A stretch of DNA of 64,000 nucleotides from a virus. Below are positions 56,065 to 62,886 of this stretch, one piece after another; the stretch's first letter is position 1, and every line of letters starts with the position of its first letter. Under the pieces are notes generated by a model, which was given only the letters and a program-made list of their open reading frames with translations, had not been told where the DNA came from and searched no databases. The position numbers were made by a program, and so were the translations under genes. Where the stretch lies: IMG/VR virus record IMGVR_UViG_3300036770_006434, positions 124,001-188,000 of that record; one strand, given 5' to 3'.

Positions 56065-56106
56065 AGTGTGCCAGAACGCGCGGGCTTTGTCTATGGGGTG
56101 TTCCCC
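56065..56106 (-). promoter_or_regulatory. Cassette module: stop palindrome plus promoter
   Basis: GGGG-AACA-CCCC (56095-56106), TAGACA (56088-56093), 17 bases, CACACT (56065-56070), GTTCCCCG, ATG. Confidence 0.75.
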
Positions 56107-56343
56107 TTATTCGCAAACCGCCACAATGGAAACCCGGACGCCGGCCGCTTCACATCGGGCTTGTGCCCATACGGCATCCGCTCCGCTGGCATACCGTTTC
56201 GCGTCCTTCCGGTCGGCAACGCCGCGCACGGCTTCAACCGTTGACGCATCGGAAACGATCCATGCCCGGATCGGAAACCCCGGTTTCGCGGGCAGGGTGC
56301 GGAGATAGAAGGAAACAGGGGAAGAACAGGTATTTGATTTCAT
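56107..56343 (-). CDS. 78-residue protein, unknown
   Basis: Starts MKSNTCSS (ATG at 56343). The sequence 'WIVSDASTVEAVRGVADRKDAKRYASGADAVWAQARC' suggests a small alpha-beta domain with a nucleotide-binding-like loop, but no family was found. Stop TAA lies at the edge of the palindrome. Confidence 0.72.
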   Translation of the reverse strand: MKSNTCSSPVSFYLRTLPAKPGFPIRAWIVSDASTVEAVRGVADRKDAKRYASGADAVWAQARCEAAGVRVSIVAVCE

Positions 56344-56351
56344 CCCCGGCA

Positions 56352-56406
56352 TCATAGCACATCGGGCCGGGAAGGGAAGAAAAATGTGAATAGGGTGTTT
56401 ACCCTA
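56352..56406 (-). promoter_or_regulatory. Cassette module: stop palindrome plus weak promoter
   Basis: Palindrome TAGGGT-AAAC-ACCCTA (56391-56406), second box CTATGA (56352-56357), 8 bases, ATG. The first box (TCTTCC) is poor. Confidence 0.6.
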
Positions 56407-56410
56407 GTCC

Positions 56411-56590
56411 CTATCCTACCCGCACCCAAACCCCGCCAAAGGACTCCCGCTCATAGCGAAAAGACTCCCCGGCATAATGGGCAACCGCCCAAAGGGAGCA
56501 AACCGTTTCGCCGCGCATCATGGAAATCCCGGGGGCGAAGTAGTCCGGGGGAAGGATGGAGCCGATGGGCGCGACGTGTGCCGGTTTCAC
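56411..56590 (-). CDS. 59-residue protein, GTG start
   Basis: GTG at 56590 (reading MKPAHVAPIG) lies 5 bases past the upstream stop and restores the Met-Lys start of the block. A TTG at 56623 is the alternative. The protein is aromatic-rich ('CSLWAVAHYAGESFRYERE') and ends 'GVWVRVG'. It is probably coupled to the upstream gene. No family was recognised. Confidence 0.6.
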   Translation of the reverse strand: MKPAHVAPIGSILPPDYFAPGISMMRGETVCSLWAVAHYAGESFRYERESFGGVWVRVG

Positions 56591-56594
56591 GGGG

Positions 56595-57068
56595 TCAAAA
56601 GGCGTGATTTTCGCAGGCTTCAATCTCCGCTTCCAACCGCGCGATTTTGGCCGTCAACTCGGCGACGGTTTCAGGGGCGGACGCACCCTCCTCCTCCGCT
56701 TCAAGATTCTCCTCTTTTTCAAGCGCGGTTTCCGCGTCCGTCAATTCGCCGCGCAGGGAGTCAAGAAACTCCTCCCGCGCGTTTTCAACGTCCCTTTCAT
56801 CGTAATAGTCCCCGCCAATCTCGTAAACATTTTCGTGGTCCGAAGAGTCCGCGACTCCGCAGCGAAATGCTATGGGGTCCATCTCTTCTAGGACACGGGA
56901 GGGTGACATACCGGAGAACGGGCCGCCGATAGAGTCGAAAGAATAGAGTTCGTCAAGCGTATCGCGGAAACGCTGTTCTATGTCAACCGCCGAACATTCG
57001 GCTACAACGTGAGCGGTCAGACGGTCAATGACGGATTTCAGGGCTTCGGGGGACAGGTTGGTTTTCAT
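56595..57068 (-). CDS. 157-residue very acidic protein
   Basis: Starts MKTNLSPEALK. Asp and Glu make up about a quarter of the residues, with runs such as 'EKEENLEAEEEGAS', and the final 50 residues form a coiled coil. Such acidity is seen in DNA-mimic anti-restriction or anti-defence proteins, and this is a candidate by composition only. An ordinary acidic coiled-coil protein is equally possible. Confidence 0.75.
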   Translation of the reverse strand: MKTNLSPEALKSVIDRLTAHVVAECSAVDIEQRFRDTLDELYSFDSIGGPFSGMSPSRVLEEMDPIAFRCGVADSSDHENVYEIGGDYYDERDVENAREEFLDSLRGELTDAETALEKEENLEAEEEGASAPETVAELTAKIARLEAEIEACENHAF

Positions 57069-57076
57069 CGGCGGAA

Positions 57077-57121
57077 ACTGTAACATTTTTTAGGACGCAA
57101 TGGAATAGGGTGTTTTCCTTA
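57077..57121 (-). promoter_or_regulatory. Cassette module: stop palindrome plus promoter
   Basis: TAAGGAAAACACCCTA (57106-57121), first box TTCCAT (57100-57105, weak), 17 bases, TACAGT (57077-57082), TTCCGCCG, ATG. Confidence 0.62.
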
Positions 57122-57132
57122 TTTTGCGGTTT

Positions 57133-57507
57133 TTATCCCTTTTTCAGTTCCCGCGCAAGTTCTTCCAAACGATGCCGGTTGGATTCGTCGCCGGGCAAGG
57201 AGCGGGCAAGTCGCGCGTCAATCCATTCCGCAAGGGATTCGTCCGGGGCCGATTGAATCAGCGTAAACTTCTCCCGGGCAATGTCCGCGCAATTCGCCAG
57301 TTCCTCGGCGTCAAACGCGGCGGAGCCCCCGCTATTGACAAACGTGCATTGCCAGCGGACGAACTTGGCGACCTGTTCCAAGGTGACAAAAACAGGTTTG
57401 AACCCGGGCAAACCGCAGCCAAACAACGCGGAATCGTCAACGTGCGCGAGGTCTTTCGAGTAGTCAAACGCCAGAGCGGCGGCGGAAGCGAATTCTGATT
57501 TTTTCAT
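57133..57507 (-). CDS. 124-residue protein, unknown
   Basis: Starts MKKSEFAS (ATG at 57507). It has helical ends and a middle with 'GCGLPGFKPVFVTLEQVAKFVRW', suggesting an alpha-beta domain. The C-terminal third is acidic/basic amphipathic helix ('RLEELARELKKG'). No family was recognised. Confidence 0.75.
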   Translation of the reverse strand: MKKSEFASAAALAFDYSKDLAHVDDSALFGCGLPGFKPVFVTLEQVAKFVRWQCTFVNSGGSAAFDAEELANCADIAREKFTLIQSAPDESLAEWIDARLARSLPGDESNRHRLEELARELKKG

Positions 57508-57516
57508 CGGGAACAC

Positions 57517-57561
57517 AGTGTAACAGGTTCCGGGCGGTTTTCAATAGGGTTTATTCCCTAT
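57517..57561 (-). promoter_or_regulatory. Cassette module: stop palindrome overlapping promoter
   Basis: Palindrome ATAGGG-AATAAA-CCCTAT (57544-57561) abuts TTGAAA (57539-57544), 16 bases, TACACT (57517-57522), ATG 9 bases on. Confidence 0.8.
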
Positions 57562-57570
57562 ACTACCCCG

Positions 57571-58158
57571 TCACCCAAACCGCCGGCCGTCCTCGGTAAA
57601 GGTGTATTCGTTGGCCTCAATGGATTCGTCAACCTGTTCGTCGGCGTTTTCCCATTCATAGGCGCTTTCCAGTTGACGGTAAATCCATCGCATCGCGTCT
57701 TTGGCGGCTTCCTCTAGGGCGCGTTCCGCCTCGTCCGCGTCATCCCCGTTTTGATCCGGGAAGGAGAACGAAAAATCCGTGCAATTCTCGTGCTGATAAT
57801 ACCCGGAATGCCGCACGGTGAAGGTCGCCAGCGGGAACAGCGCCGCCAGACGCTCAAACTCGGCGGCAATCCGGTGAAGCTCGGCGTCTTTCGGGGCGTA
57901 TTCCCGCATAGCGCCCGGCGTCACGTCAGCGGCGCGCCAAGTGCCCTCGAAACACGCGCCGTCACCTTGGGAAGAGAACCCCGAGTAAAGCACGCGGTCA
58001 ATGGTGATTCCGCAGGTGGCGAACGCCTGTTTGGCGTCCTCAATGGTGGAGTAGGCGTCAAAGGAGGAATCGCCATTGCGAAACCATTCCCGCGCCTTTT
58101 CCTTGGCGGCGGCAGACAGTTCGGAGAAGGAGTAGACTTGTGTTTGGATTGTTTTCAT
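57571..58158 (-). CDS. 195-residue phage protein of the 'SFSELSxxAKEKAREW' type
   Basis: Starts MKTIQTQ and continues 'VYSFSELSAAAKEKAREWF', an N-terminal pattern found in many phage and prophage proteins (often annotated only as hypothetical or antitoxin-like). Later it has 'SGFSSQGDGACFEG' and an aromatic centre ('HSGYYQHENCTDFSFSF'), which are also typical of that group, and a strongly acidic C-terminus. The group assignment is from memory of the pattern; its function is not known. Confidence 0.8.
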   Translation of the reverse strand: MKTIQTQVYSFSELSAAAKEKAREWFRNGDSSFDAYSTIEDAKQAFATCGITIDRVLYSGFSSQGDGACFEGTWRAADVTPGAMREYAPKDAELHRIAAEFERLAALFPLATFTVRHSGYYQHENCTDFSFSFPDQNGDDADEAERALEEAAKDAMRWIYRQLESAYEWENADEQVDESIEANEYTFTEDGRRFG

Positions 58159-58166
58159 CGGGGAAA

Positions 58167-58209
58167 AGAATAGCAGAGAAGGGTCAGTATTTCAATAGGG
58201 TGTTTCCCT
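58167..58209 (-). promoter_or_regulatory. Cassette module: stop palindrome abutting promoter
   Basis: AGGGAAACACCCTA (58196-58209) directly followed by TTGAAA (58190-58195), 17 bases, TATTCT (58167-58172), TTTCCCCG, ATG. Confidence 0.85.
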
Positions 58210-58679
58210 CATTCCGCAGTTTTCTGCGCGCTCCGATGGATTTTACCCACATTCCGGTCCCCCCAACGGGTAACGTCAGGGTTAAACGGCTCGTCATAGG
58301 TCTCTTGCGCTTCATCATACGTCAACCCAGAGGAAAGCACATCGGGAATCAAATTCCAGCGCAGTTCCCCGCCTTTGGTCGGCAAAATGGAAACGCCGCC
58401 GACTGCAATGCCCTTGCGTTTAGTGGCGTCCGATCCCCGGTCAATGGCCGGGACTTGGGCCGTGACGTGACGTGCCCCTTTCAGGAGCGGGAGAAAAGCG
58501 TCGCCGTCATGGAAAACGATGCGGCCCTTGAACCCAAGGAAAGACCGTTCCGCGACGATCCGCTCGTAAATTTCCACGTATTCGACACGCCCCGCTTCCC
58601 GGTCGATTTTGTCGTAGCAGGCAACGGCATGGCCGTCGGAATAAAGGTAAAGGCAAGTGCAGGTTTTACGGGAGTTCAT
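58209..58679 (-). CDS. 156-residue protein, unknown
   Basis: Starts MNSRKTCTC at 58679. It has a Cys-Thr-Cys N-terminus, a beta-rich half with 'RVEYVEIYERIVAERS' and 'GRIVFHDGDAFLPLL', and a C-terminal polar region. The TGA stop leads straight into the palindrome. No family was recognised. Confidence 0.75.
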   Translation of the reverse strand: MNSRKTCTCLYLYSDGHAVACYDKIDREAGRVEYVEIYERIVAERSFLGFKGRIVFHDGDAFLPLLKGARHVTAQVPAIDRGSDATKRKGIAVGGVSILPTKGGELRWNLIPDVLSSGLTYDEAQETYDEPFNPDVTRWGDRNVGKIHRSAQKTAE

Positions 58680-58686
58680 GGGGAAG

Positions 58687-58729
58687 AGAGTAACAGATTC
58701 TCTGTATTTGTCCAGTAGGGTGTTTCCCT
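58687..58729 (-). promoter_or_regulatory. Cassette module: stop palindrome plus promoter
   Basis: AGGGAAACACCCTA (58716-58729), TGGACA (58709-58714), 16 bases, TACTCT (58687-58692), 7 bases, ATG. Confidence 0.78.
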
Positions 58730-59061
58730 CAATTCGTGGTAATCTCAAATTCCCCGGCCATCCCCCGGTCAAATAGCCCCTGCAAAGCAGAGCACAATCG
58801 GCTAACGGTTAAACGGCTTTCAATTGCGGCCAAAACCGTGTAAGTGTCACCGTCTTTTTCCATGCTGCCCCAAGACAGGGACAAGCCGCGAAAGGCGGAA
58901 CTTGAATCCCCTATCCCGTGCGTCGTGCAATCCTCAAATTCCGTGCGAAGCTGGGTGATAAACCGATGGCGGTTGGTAGGGCAAACGAGACGCGGGAGAG
59001 ACGGCACGGCTTCCGCGTCTTCAGCAAGGGAACGGGTGAATTTGACGGTGTGAGTATTCAT
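58729..59061 (-). CDS. 110-residue protein, unknown
   Basis: Starts MNTHTVKFTRS. It has an alternating alpha-beta pattern with 'RHRFITQLRTEFEDC' and 'DGDTYTVLAAIESRLTVSRLCSAL'. The C-terminus 'GEFEITTN' ends at the palindrome. It could be a small globular inhibitor-like protein, but no family was recognised. Confidence 0.75.
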   Translation of the reverse strand: MNTHTVKFTRSLAEDAEAVPSLPRLVCPTNRHRFITQLRTEFEDCTTHGIGDSSSAFRGLSLSWGSMEKDGDTYTVLAAIESRLTVSRLCSALQGLFDRGMAGEFEITTN

Positions 59062-59068
59062 CGGGAAC

Positions 59069-59113
59069 AGGATAGCAGGTTGGAGTGCTTGGGTCTATAG
59101 GGAGTTCACCCCA
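59069..59113 (-). promoter_or_regulatory. Cassette module: stop palindrome abutting promoter
   Basis: TGGGGTGAACTCCCTA (59098-59113), TAGACC (59092-59097), 17 bases, TATCCT (59069-59074), 7 bases, ATG. Confidence 0.78.
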
Positions 59114-59118
59114 TTTCT

Positions 59119-59304
59119 TCACATAATAATATGCCCCGGATTCGCGGCCTTATACGCGGCAAGGTATTTCGTGCGGGCTTTATCCAAGTCGGATTTGACC
59201 CTCTTGTAATCAGCGGAAAAAACGCTGGTGTTCATCCATTTTGCGTGGTGGGCCTCATATTCGCGGACGGCGATTTCCAAGTTCTTTTTAACATTTGTAT
59301 TCAT
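59119..59304 (-). CDS. 61-residue helical basic protein
   Basis: Starts MNTNVKKN. It is almost fully helical with Lys/Ala/Tyr repeats ('YKRVKSDLDKARTKYLAAYKA') and a C-terminal 'NPGHIIM'. Small size, basicity and helices are compatible with nucleic-acid or protein binding. It has one of the best cassette promoters in the block. Confidence 0.75.
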   Translation of the reverse strand: MNTNVKKNLEIAVREYEAHHAKWMNTSVFSADYKRVKSDLDKARTKYLAAYKAANPGHIIM

Positions 59305-59312
59305 CGGCGGAC

Positions 59313-59358
59313 AGTATACCTGAAATCGGATGGGATTTCAATAGGGAGTTCACCCTAT
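59313..59358 (-). promoter_or_regulatory. Cassette module: perfect palindrome abutting promoter
   Basis: Palindrome ATAGGG-TGAACT-CCCTAT (59341-59358) shares a base with TTGAAA (59336-59341), 17 bases, TATACT (59313-59318), GTCCGCCG, ATG. Confidence 0.88.
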
Positions 59359-59442
59359 TTTTCCTCAAATCACGCGATACGCCGCGAAGGGATAACTTTT
59401 TCTCGGCGCTCGGAGCGGGTTTGGTGTTCGAGTGAGCGCGGC

Positions 59443-59463
59443 TCACTTCATTGGTGTTTTCAT
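59443..59463 (-). pseudogene. Decayed cassette: six-codon ORF behind a full promoter
   Basis: A complete module leads to ATG AAA ACA CCA ATG AAG TGA. One frame over, the DNA stays open with the block's usual composition (reading ENTNEVSRAHSNTK and on), as if a one-base change broke the original gene. About 80 bases of former coding sequence may remain before the next module. It could instead be a functional micropeptide or leader. Confidence 0.4.
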
Positions 59464-59472
59464 TGCGCTTGC

Positions 59473-59515
59473 AGTATGCCAGAGGTTGAGTCCAAAGTCT
59501 ATAGGGTGAATCCCT
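59473..59515 (-). promoter_or_regulatory. Cassette module without an intact gene
   Basis: AAGGGATTCACCCT (59502-59515), TAGACT (59496-59501), 17 bases, CATACT (59473-59478), 9 bases, ATG of the six-codon ORF. Confidence 0.75.
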
Positions 59516-59817
59516 TATTCCGTCTCTTCGCGCTCAGGACAAACCAGTTCCCCGGAGTCAATGAACTCCGCAACAAACCGTCGCATGGAAGCGCCGGAGA
59601 GGTGAAGGAACGCTGGATTTGGCCCCGTTTTCCACGGGAAGGGAGTCATCGGCTTACCTCTGAGGTTTTCGCAGTCGTCAAAACTCGGCGCGTCTTTTGC
59701 ATAGGTATAAAGGGCAATCACCTTATTGTCAGAGTTTCGGTGATGCACCATAACCTCGCTCTCCCCGTCGGTATAGGTGTATTCGGTGAAGGCGCGGGCT
59801 TTGGTTGGTGTTTTCAT
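59515..59817 (-). CDS. 100-residue protein, unknown
   Basis: Starts MKTPTKARAF at 59817 (a second ATG three bases upstream is possible). It has a beta-rich N-terminal half ('EYTYTDGESEVMVHH') with aromatic residues, then 'FDDCENLRGKPMTPFPW' and a helical acidic C-terminus. No family was recognised. Confidence 0.75.
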   Translation of the reverse strand: MKTPTKARAFTEYTYTDGESEVMVHHRNSDNKVIALYTYAKDAPSFDDCENLRGKPMTPFPWKTGPNPAFLHLSGASMRRFVAEFIDSGELVCPEREETE

Positions 59818-59826
59818 CATGCCGAG

Positions 59827-59870
59827 AGGATAGCACAGAAAGGGGGTGCGGCGCAATAGGGTGTATTCCT
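59827..59870 (-). promoter_or_regulatory. Cassette module: stop element plus promoter
   Basis: AGGAATACACCCTA (59857-59870), TTGCGC (59851-59856), 18 bases, TATCCT (59827-59832), 6-9 bases to either ATG. Confidence 0.7.
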
Positions 59871-59879
59871 CATTACCCC

Positions 59880-60257
59880 TCAACCCCTACTCATGGCCCT
59901 ATAATCCGCCCAAGTCTCGAATCTGTCATGCACGTGGTAAATCATCCCGCCACCCCGGGAATCCGTAGTCGCCGCCAGATTGCCGCCGGCCATCGGGCCG
60001 CACATGCCTTCGCGCTCCACATAAGGGACAAGCGCGTGATAGTTGCCGCCCCGGTGTTCGGGAAGAAAAATAAGGTTCGCATCCACTTCCGAAACCTTGA
60101 AGTGTCCCCTTGGGTTGGGGACATAAAGCGTGTGGTTCTTAGCGGAAACCCCGCCGTTTGTGCAATCGCATTCCGCACCGTCGTTCCAGTTGGCATAACG
60201 CGTGCGATAGACGTGAAACGGCAACAGCCGGGTGTCGGGGGAGAGAATGATTTTCAT
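59880..60257 (-). CDS. 125-residue protein, unknown
   Basis: Starts MKIILSPDTR at 60257. It contains 'RYANWNDGAECDCTNGG', a beta region 'HTLYVPNPRGHF', a His/Gly-rich segment ('PEHRGGNYHALV') and an aromatic C-terminus. The His and Cys content could bind metal. No family was recognised. Confidence 0.75.
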   Translation of the reverse strand: MKIILSPDTRLLPFHVYRTRYANWNDGAECDCTNGGVSAKNHTLYVPNPRGHFKVSEVDANLIFLPEHRGGNYHALVPYVEREGMCGPMAGGNLAATTDSRGGGMIYHVHDRFETWADYRAMSRG

Positions 60258-60266
60258 AGCGGCGAC

Positions 60267-60311
60267 AGTATGGCAGACCAAAGGGCGCTGCGCAATAGGG
60301 TCTTCACCCCA
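60267..60311 (-). promoter_or_regulatory. Cassette module: stop element plus promoter
   Basis: TGGGGTGAAGACCCTA (60296-60311), TTGCGC (60290-60295), 17 bases, CATACT (60267-60272), 9 bases, ATG. Confidence 0.78.
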
Positions 60312-60322
60312 TTTTCCCGCTC

Positions 60323-60808
60323 TTATAGCACAATCAGCGCGCCATTTATCACCGCGGCAAACCCGCGCGAACCGGGGTAGCTGTGTCCGTAAACGGGAAA
60401 CCAGTAGAGGGGCAGAGGTAAATTGCGCGCCTTTAACTCGGCAGTCATTTCCGCGATGCCTTCGCGATAGATGGAGGATGACGAGGATAGCGCAGAAACA
60501 CAGAACAGACACAGATCGTGCAGGGTATCAAACGCGTCACGGTCCCACCCCTCGACATACGAGGTGTCATCCGGGCGCATATAGGCGAATTCTAGCGGGC
60601 CGCGCTCACGATAGAGCCCTTCGCCATACAGGCCGCTACCCACGACCTTAAAGCACCGGGAGGGGGCATTATAGCAGGTCATCCCCTCGCGGATAAGCGT
60701 TTTGTCAGGCGGGACATAGTTGGCGAGCTGGGTAAAGTCAAAGGTCCCGGCGTCAGACGCGGGAGGTAGAGAGGTGAGGGGAGAGTGGAGGATTGCGTGC
60801 GTTTGCAT
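60323..60808 (-). CDS. 161-residue protein, unknown
   Basis: Starts MQTHAILHSP. An N-terminal disordered region, 'LIREGMTCYNAPSRCFKVVGSGLYGEGLYRERG' (a beta region with two cysteines) and a C-terminal hydrophobic-aromatic portion ('LPLYWFPVYGHSYPG') are seen. It follows the upstream stop by 6 bases, so it is the last gene of a tight operon that starts at 61686. No family was recognised. Confidence 0.75.
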   Translation of the reverse strand: MQTHAILHSPLTSLPPASDAGTFDFTQLANYVPPDKTLIREGMTCYNAPSRCFKVVGSGLYGEGLYRERGPLEFAYMRPDDTSYVEGWDRDAFDTLHDLCLFCVSALSSSSSIYREGIAEMTAELKARNLPLPLYWFPVYGHSYPGSRGFAAVINGALIVL

Positions 60809-60814
60809 AACGAA

Positions 60815-61096
60815 TCACCGCTTGGCTACCTCGGCGCCCGCAACAAGGGCACGCAGGATGTTGGCAGAGCTTGCCACGGCGTCACGATAGTCTGCATCTA
60901 TCTTGCTGCCGGTAAGCGCGCGGGTGTTATCGGCTTGCGCTTTCACCTCTTTGGCAAGCTGAAACAGTTCGCTACTGACGTGCTCATTCCCCGTGCGCTC
61001 AAACGCGCGTGCCAAATCGGAGATTTGGAAGGCAATGCTTTTCAGCGCATCGGAATGGGCGAACATTGAGTCAAGCCAAGTGGTTTCGGTTTTCAT
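60815..61096 (-). CDS. 93-residue helical protein
   Basis: Starts MKTETTWLDS. It is nearly all helix, with heptad-like 'ELFQLAKEVKAQADNTRALT' and Ala/Asn-rich 'AVASSANILRALVAGAE'. A four-helix or dimeric coiled-coil fold is likely. It is internal in the operon, 5 bases after the upstream stop. No family was recognised. Confidence 0.75.
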   Translation of the reverse strand: MKTETTWLDSMFAHSDALKSIAFQISDLARAFERTGNEHVSSELFQLAKEVKAQADNTRALTGSKIDADYRDAVASSANILRALVAGAEVAKR

Positions 61097-61101
61097 AGGG
61101 T

Positions 61102-61491
61102 TCACAGTTTCCAAATTTCCCGGTAGTCCTGCAAAACGAGCTTCCGGCAATCCGGCGGCAGGGACGCGAACGGAATCCGACGGCCAAGGTGGCATTTGCG
61201 GCCCATCGCGGGGGCAAATCCCCAGTCATTCACATCTGCGTGACGGTTCGGGGTTTCACCCCACATTCCGAAGCCTTGCGGGCAAAACGGGTGAGTGCTC
61301 ATGGCGCGGTATTGAGCAAAGGCGCGACGGTCGCCGGGAGTGCGGACAGTGCCCGCTTTGCCGGTGAAGCAGACGGTGTAACGGTCAACGGTTTCGCCGC
61401 CGTTATCATAACAGCGAACCCAACGCGGGATGCCGCCGGGCATCAGACGTTCGGCGCGAGAGGGGGAAGAGGAGGGTGTTTGGGCATTCAT
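61102..61491 (-). CDS. 129-residue protein, unknown
   Basis: Starts MNAQTPSSSPS. It is Arg/Gly/Pro-rich with aromatic 'GGIPRWVRCYDNGGETVDRYTVCFTG', a polypeptide pattern typical of small phage proteins that read 'RYTVxF(T)G', then 'GFGMWGETPNRHADVNDWG' and a basic C-terminus. Related sequences of the kind 'YDNGGxTxDRYTVxF' occur in phage hypothetical proteins; the function is not known. It is 6 bases downstream of the previous gene. Confidence 0.78.
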   Translation of the reverse strand: MNAQTPSSSPSRAERLMPGGIPRWVRCYDNGGETVDRYTVCFTGKAGTVRTPGDRRAFAQYRAMSTHPFCPQGFGMWGETPNRHADVNDWGFAPAMGRKCHLGRRIPFASLPPDCRKLVLQDYREIWKL

Positions 61492-61497
61492 AGGTGG

Positions 61498-61686
61498 TTA
61501 GGTCAAGCGGAACAGTCCATCGCGGGCAATGCGTTCGTGCTGCTCAATGTCGGCGGCACTCAGATCGTATGTGTGTCCATCCTTGGCAAAAATCCAGCCG
61601 CCGATTGCGTGCCAGCCGTGCGGTTCAAGGTGGTTGGCAGCCTTGAGCCAACGGGAGTATGATTGCTGTTCGGTTTCGGGTCTCAT
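61498..61686 (-). CDS. 62-residue protein, unknown
   Basis: Starts MRPETEQQSY. It contains Trp-Leu-Lys, 'GWHAIGGWIFAKDGHTYDLSAADIEQ' and an acidic-to-hydrophobic end. It is the first gene of a four-gene operon (61686 to 60323) with gaps of 5-6 bases. It has its own cassette promoter. No family was recognised. Confidence 0.75.
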   Translation of the reverse strand: MRPETEQQSYSRWLKAANHLEPHGWHAIGGWIFAKDGHTYDLSAADIEQHERIARDGLFRLT

Positions 61687-61696
61687 GTTGGGCGCT

Positions 61697-61743
61697 ACTC
61701 TAGCAGATCAAAGGGTGGGGTGGCAATAGGGTGTTTGCCCTAT
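61697..61743 (-). promoter_or_regulatory. Cassette module: perfect palindrome abutting promoter
   Basis: Palindrome ATAGGG-CAAACA-CCCTAT (61726-61743), TTGCCA (61721-61726), 18 bases, TAGAGT (61697-61702), 10 bases, ATG. Confidence 0.75.
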
Positions 61744-61775
61744 ACTGGCGCGTCATACCCAGCCTCCCAAAACCC

Positions 61776-61833
61776 AAAAGCCGCCCCCGCTCCCCGGCAA
61801 GGTGTTCAGTCTTGACAGGAGCGGAGACGGCTT
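61776..61833 (-). terminator. Rho-independent terminator
   Basis: A 16-bp GC-rich stem (AAGCCGTCTCCGCTCC with GGAGCGGGGGCGGCTT, one mismatch) is followed by TTTT on the - strand. It lies 83 bases after the stop of the 61917-62231 gene. Confidence 0.85.
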
Positions 61834-61916
61834 AGGCGATGAAAACGTGACGCGTCCGGCGTCACTGCGGGCCACGGTTTGCGGGAAACTGCGGCGGAAA
61901 TGGGTGAGCTAGGGCG

Positions 61917-62231
61917 TCACGCGACTACCTGCAAAGCCTCGGCGCGGGCGTGGAGAGTGGCGAGGTCAAGGCTGGTCTGCCCGTTGTCGTCCTGTTCTGC
62001 GGCGGCCAAATCGTCGTCATTCCACTCGGAAACGGTGGCGAGAGTGTCGCCGCGCAGGATGTTGCGGCCCCATACCTCAACCTCCGCTTCCGTTTCCCCA
62101 GTAAGGAGTCCGCGATGACCGGCGTGATTTGCGACGTTGGAAAGGAGGTGGATCAATTCCTCTTCCGTCACCCCATTCGGGATATACGTCACGGTGAGGG
62201 CGAGGGTCAGGGTGATGGGTTCGTTTTTCAT
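61917..62231 (-). CDS. 104-residue protein, unknown
   Basis: Starts MKNEPITLTLALTVTYIPNG, a beta-strand start also seen in other phage hypothetical proteins. The helix 'TEEELIHLLSNVANHAG' follows, then 'TGETEAEVEVW' (a second strand) and an acidic C-terminus. Promoter TTGACA/TACCTT is strong. No stop palindrome precedes it. Confidence 0.75.
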   Translation of the reverse strand: MKNEPITLTLALTVTYIPNGVTEEELIHLLSNVANHAGHRGLLTGETEAEVEVWGRNILRGDTLATVSEWNDDDLAAAEQDDNGQTSLDLATLHARAEALQVVA

Positions 62232-62241
62232 TGCGGGAGGG

Positions 62242-62270
62242 AAGGTAGCAGGTCGTTTCTATGGTGTCAA
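62242..62270 (-). promoter_or_regulatory. Cassette promoter (TTGACA-17-TACCTT)
   Basis: TTGACA at 62265-62270, TACCTT at 62242-62247, 10 bases, ATG. No palindrome. Confidence 0.8.
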
Positions 62271-62278
62271 GAGCGTTT

Positions 62279-62479
62279 TCAGTATTTCGCCCGTATCTGA
62301 GACACACGGGTATCCGTGCCTCTCAAACGCGCGGTTGGCCTTGAATCGTCAATCGTGCCGTCGTTATTGAATGAGGCGCGAATTTCCTCGGGATTCCCGC
62401 TAGCCGCAAACCGTTGGCCGTTCTTCAGGATAACCGTCCATAGGGGACGACCGAATTTATCGGCTTTCTGTGTTTTCAT
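62279..62479 (-). CDS. 66-residue protein, unknown
   Basis: Starts MKTQKADKFGRP (ATG at 62479). It has beta strands 'LWTVILKNGQRFAASG', then a Glu/Asn loop and a basic C-terminus. The short length and mixed charge suggest a small globular protein. Its stop lies 8 bases upstream of the next promoter. No family was recognised. Confidence 0.72.
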   Translation of the reverse strand: MKTQKADKFGRPLWTVILKNGQRFAASGNPEEIRASFNNDGTIDDSRPTARLRGTDTRVSQIRAKY

Positions 62480-62488
62480 GTGAGGGTA

Positions 62489-62517
62489 AGGTAGCGGGAG
62501 CCCCGCTTCTGTGTCAA
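62489..62517 (-). promoter_or_regulatory. Cassette promoter (TTGACA-17-CTACCT)
   Basis: TTGACA at 62512-62517, CTACCT at 62489-62494, then about 9 bases to the ATG. Confidence 0.8.
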
Positions 62518-62520
62518 GCC

Positions 62521-62808
62521 TCAAACCGTCCAGTTCATGCACCCAAGCAGGTAAATCTTGGCCTCGTTCCCATCCGTGTTCATCAAATGGATCGCGCCGT
62601 CAATCAGTTTGGGCTCCATATTGTCGGCAACTGTGAAACGCTCTTCCCCGTAAGCGGTCTCAAACGAAAGGAGAGCGTCATCGTATTCCTCCCCTTCGGC
62701 GTAAATCTGAGGGAAAACAAGCGATGTTTCGTCCACGAAAAGGGCCGTTGCGCGTTCAATCTGTTTGATAACGGACTCAAACGGGATGGTGGTAACGGAA
62801 GCATTCAT
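62521..62808 (-). CDS. 95-residue acidic protein
   Basis: Starts MNASVTTIPF. Acidic, with 'QIERATALFVDETSLVFPQIYAEGEEYDDALLSF' (helix then strand) and a beta-rich C-terminal half ending 'YLLGCMNWTV'. The promoter lies 31 bases upstream, so this mRNA should have a short leader, an exception in the block. No family was recognised. Confidence 0.72.
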   Translation of the reverse strand: MNASVTTIPFESVIKQIERATALFVDETSLVFPQIYAEGEEYDDALLSFETAYGEERFTVADNMEPKLIDGAIHLMNTDGNEAKIYLLGCMNWTV

Positions 62809-62839
62809 GTGTTTTGGGTGTTATCGGTTTACGTTGGCT

Positions 62840-62867
62840 AAGGTAGCAGACGCCCCATCTATGTCAA
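62840..62867 (-). promoter_or_regulatory. Promoter (TTGACA-16-TACCTT), leadered
   Basis: TTGACA at 62862-62867, TACCTT at 62840-62845; the ATG is 31 bases further. Confidence 0.72.
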
Positions 62868-62886
62868 GCCCGGAATCCGGCGCTCT

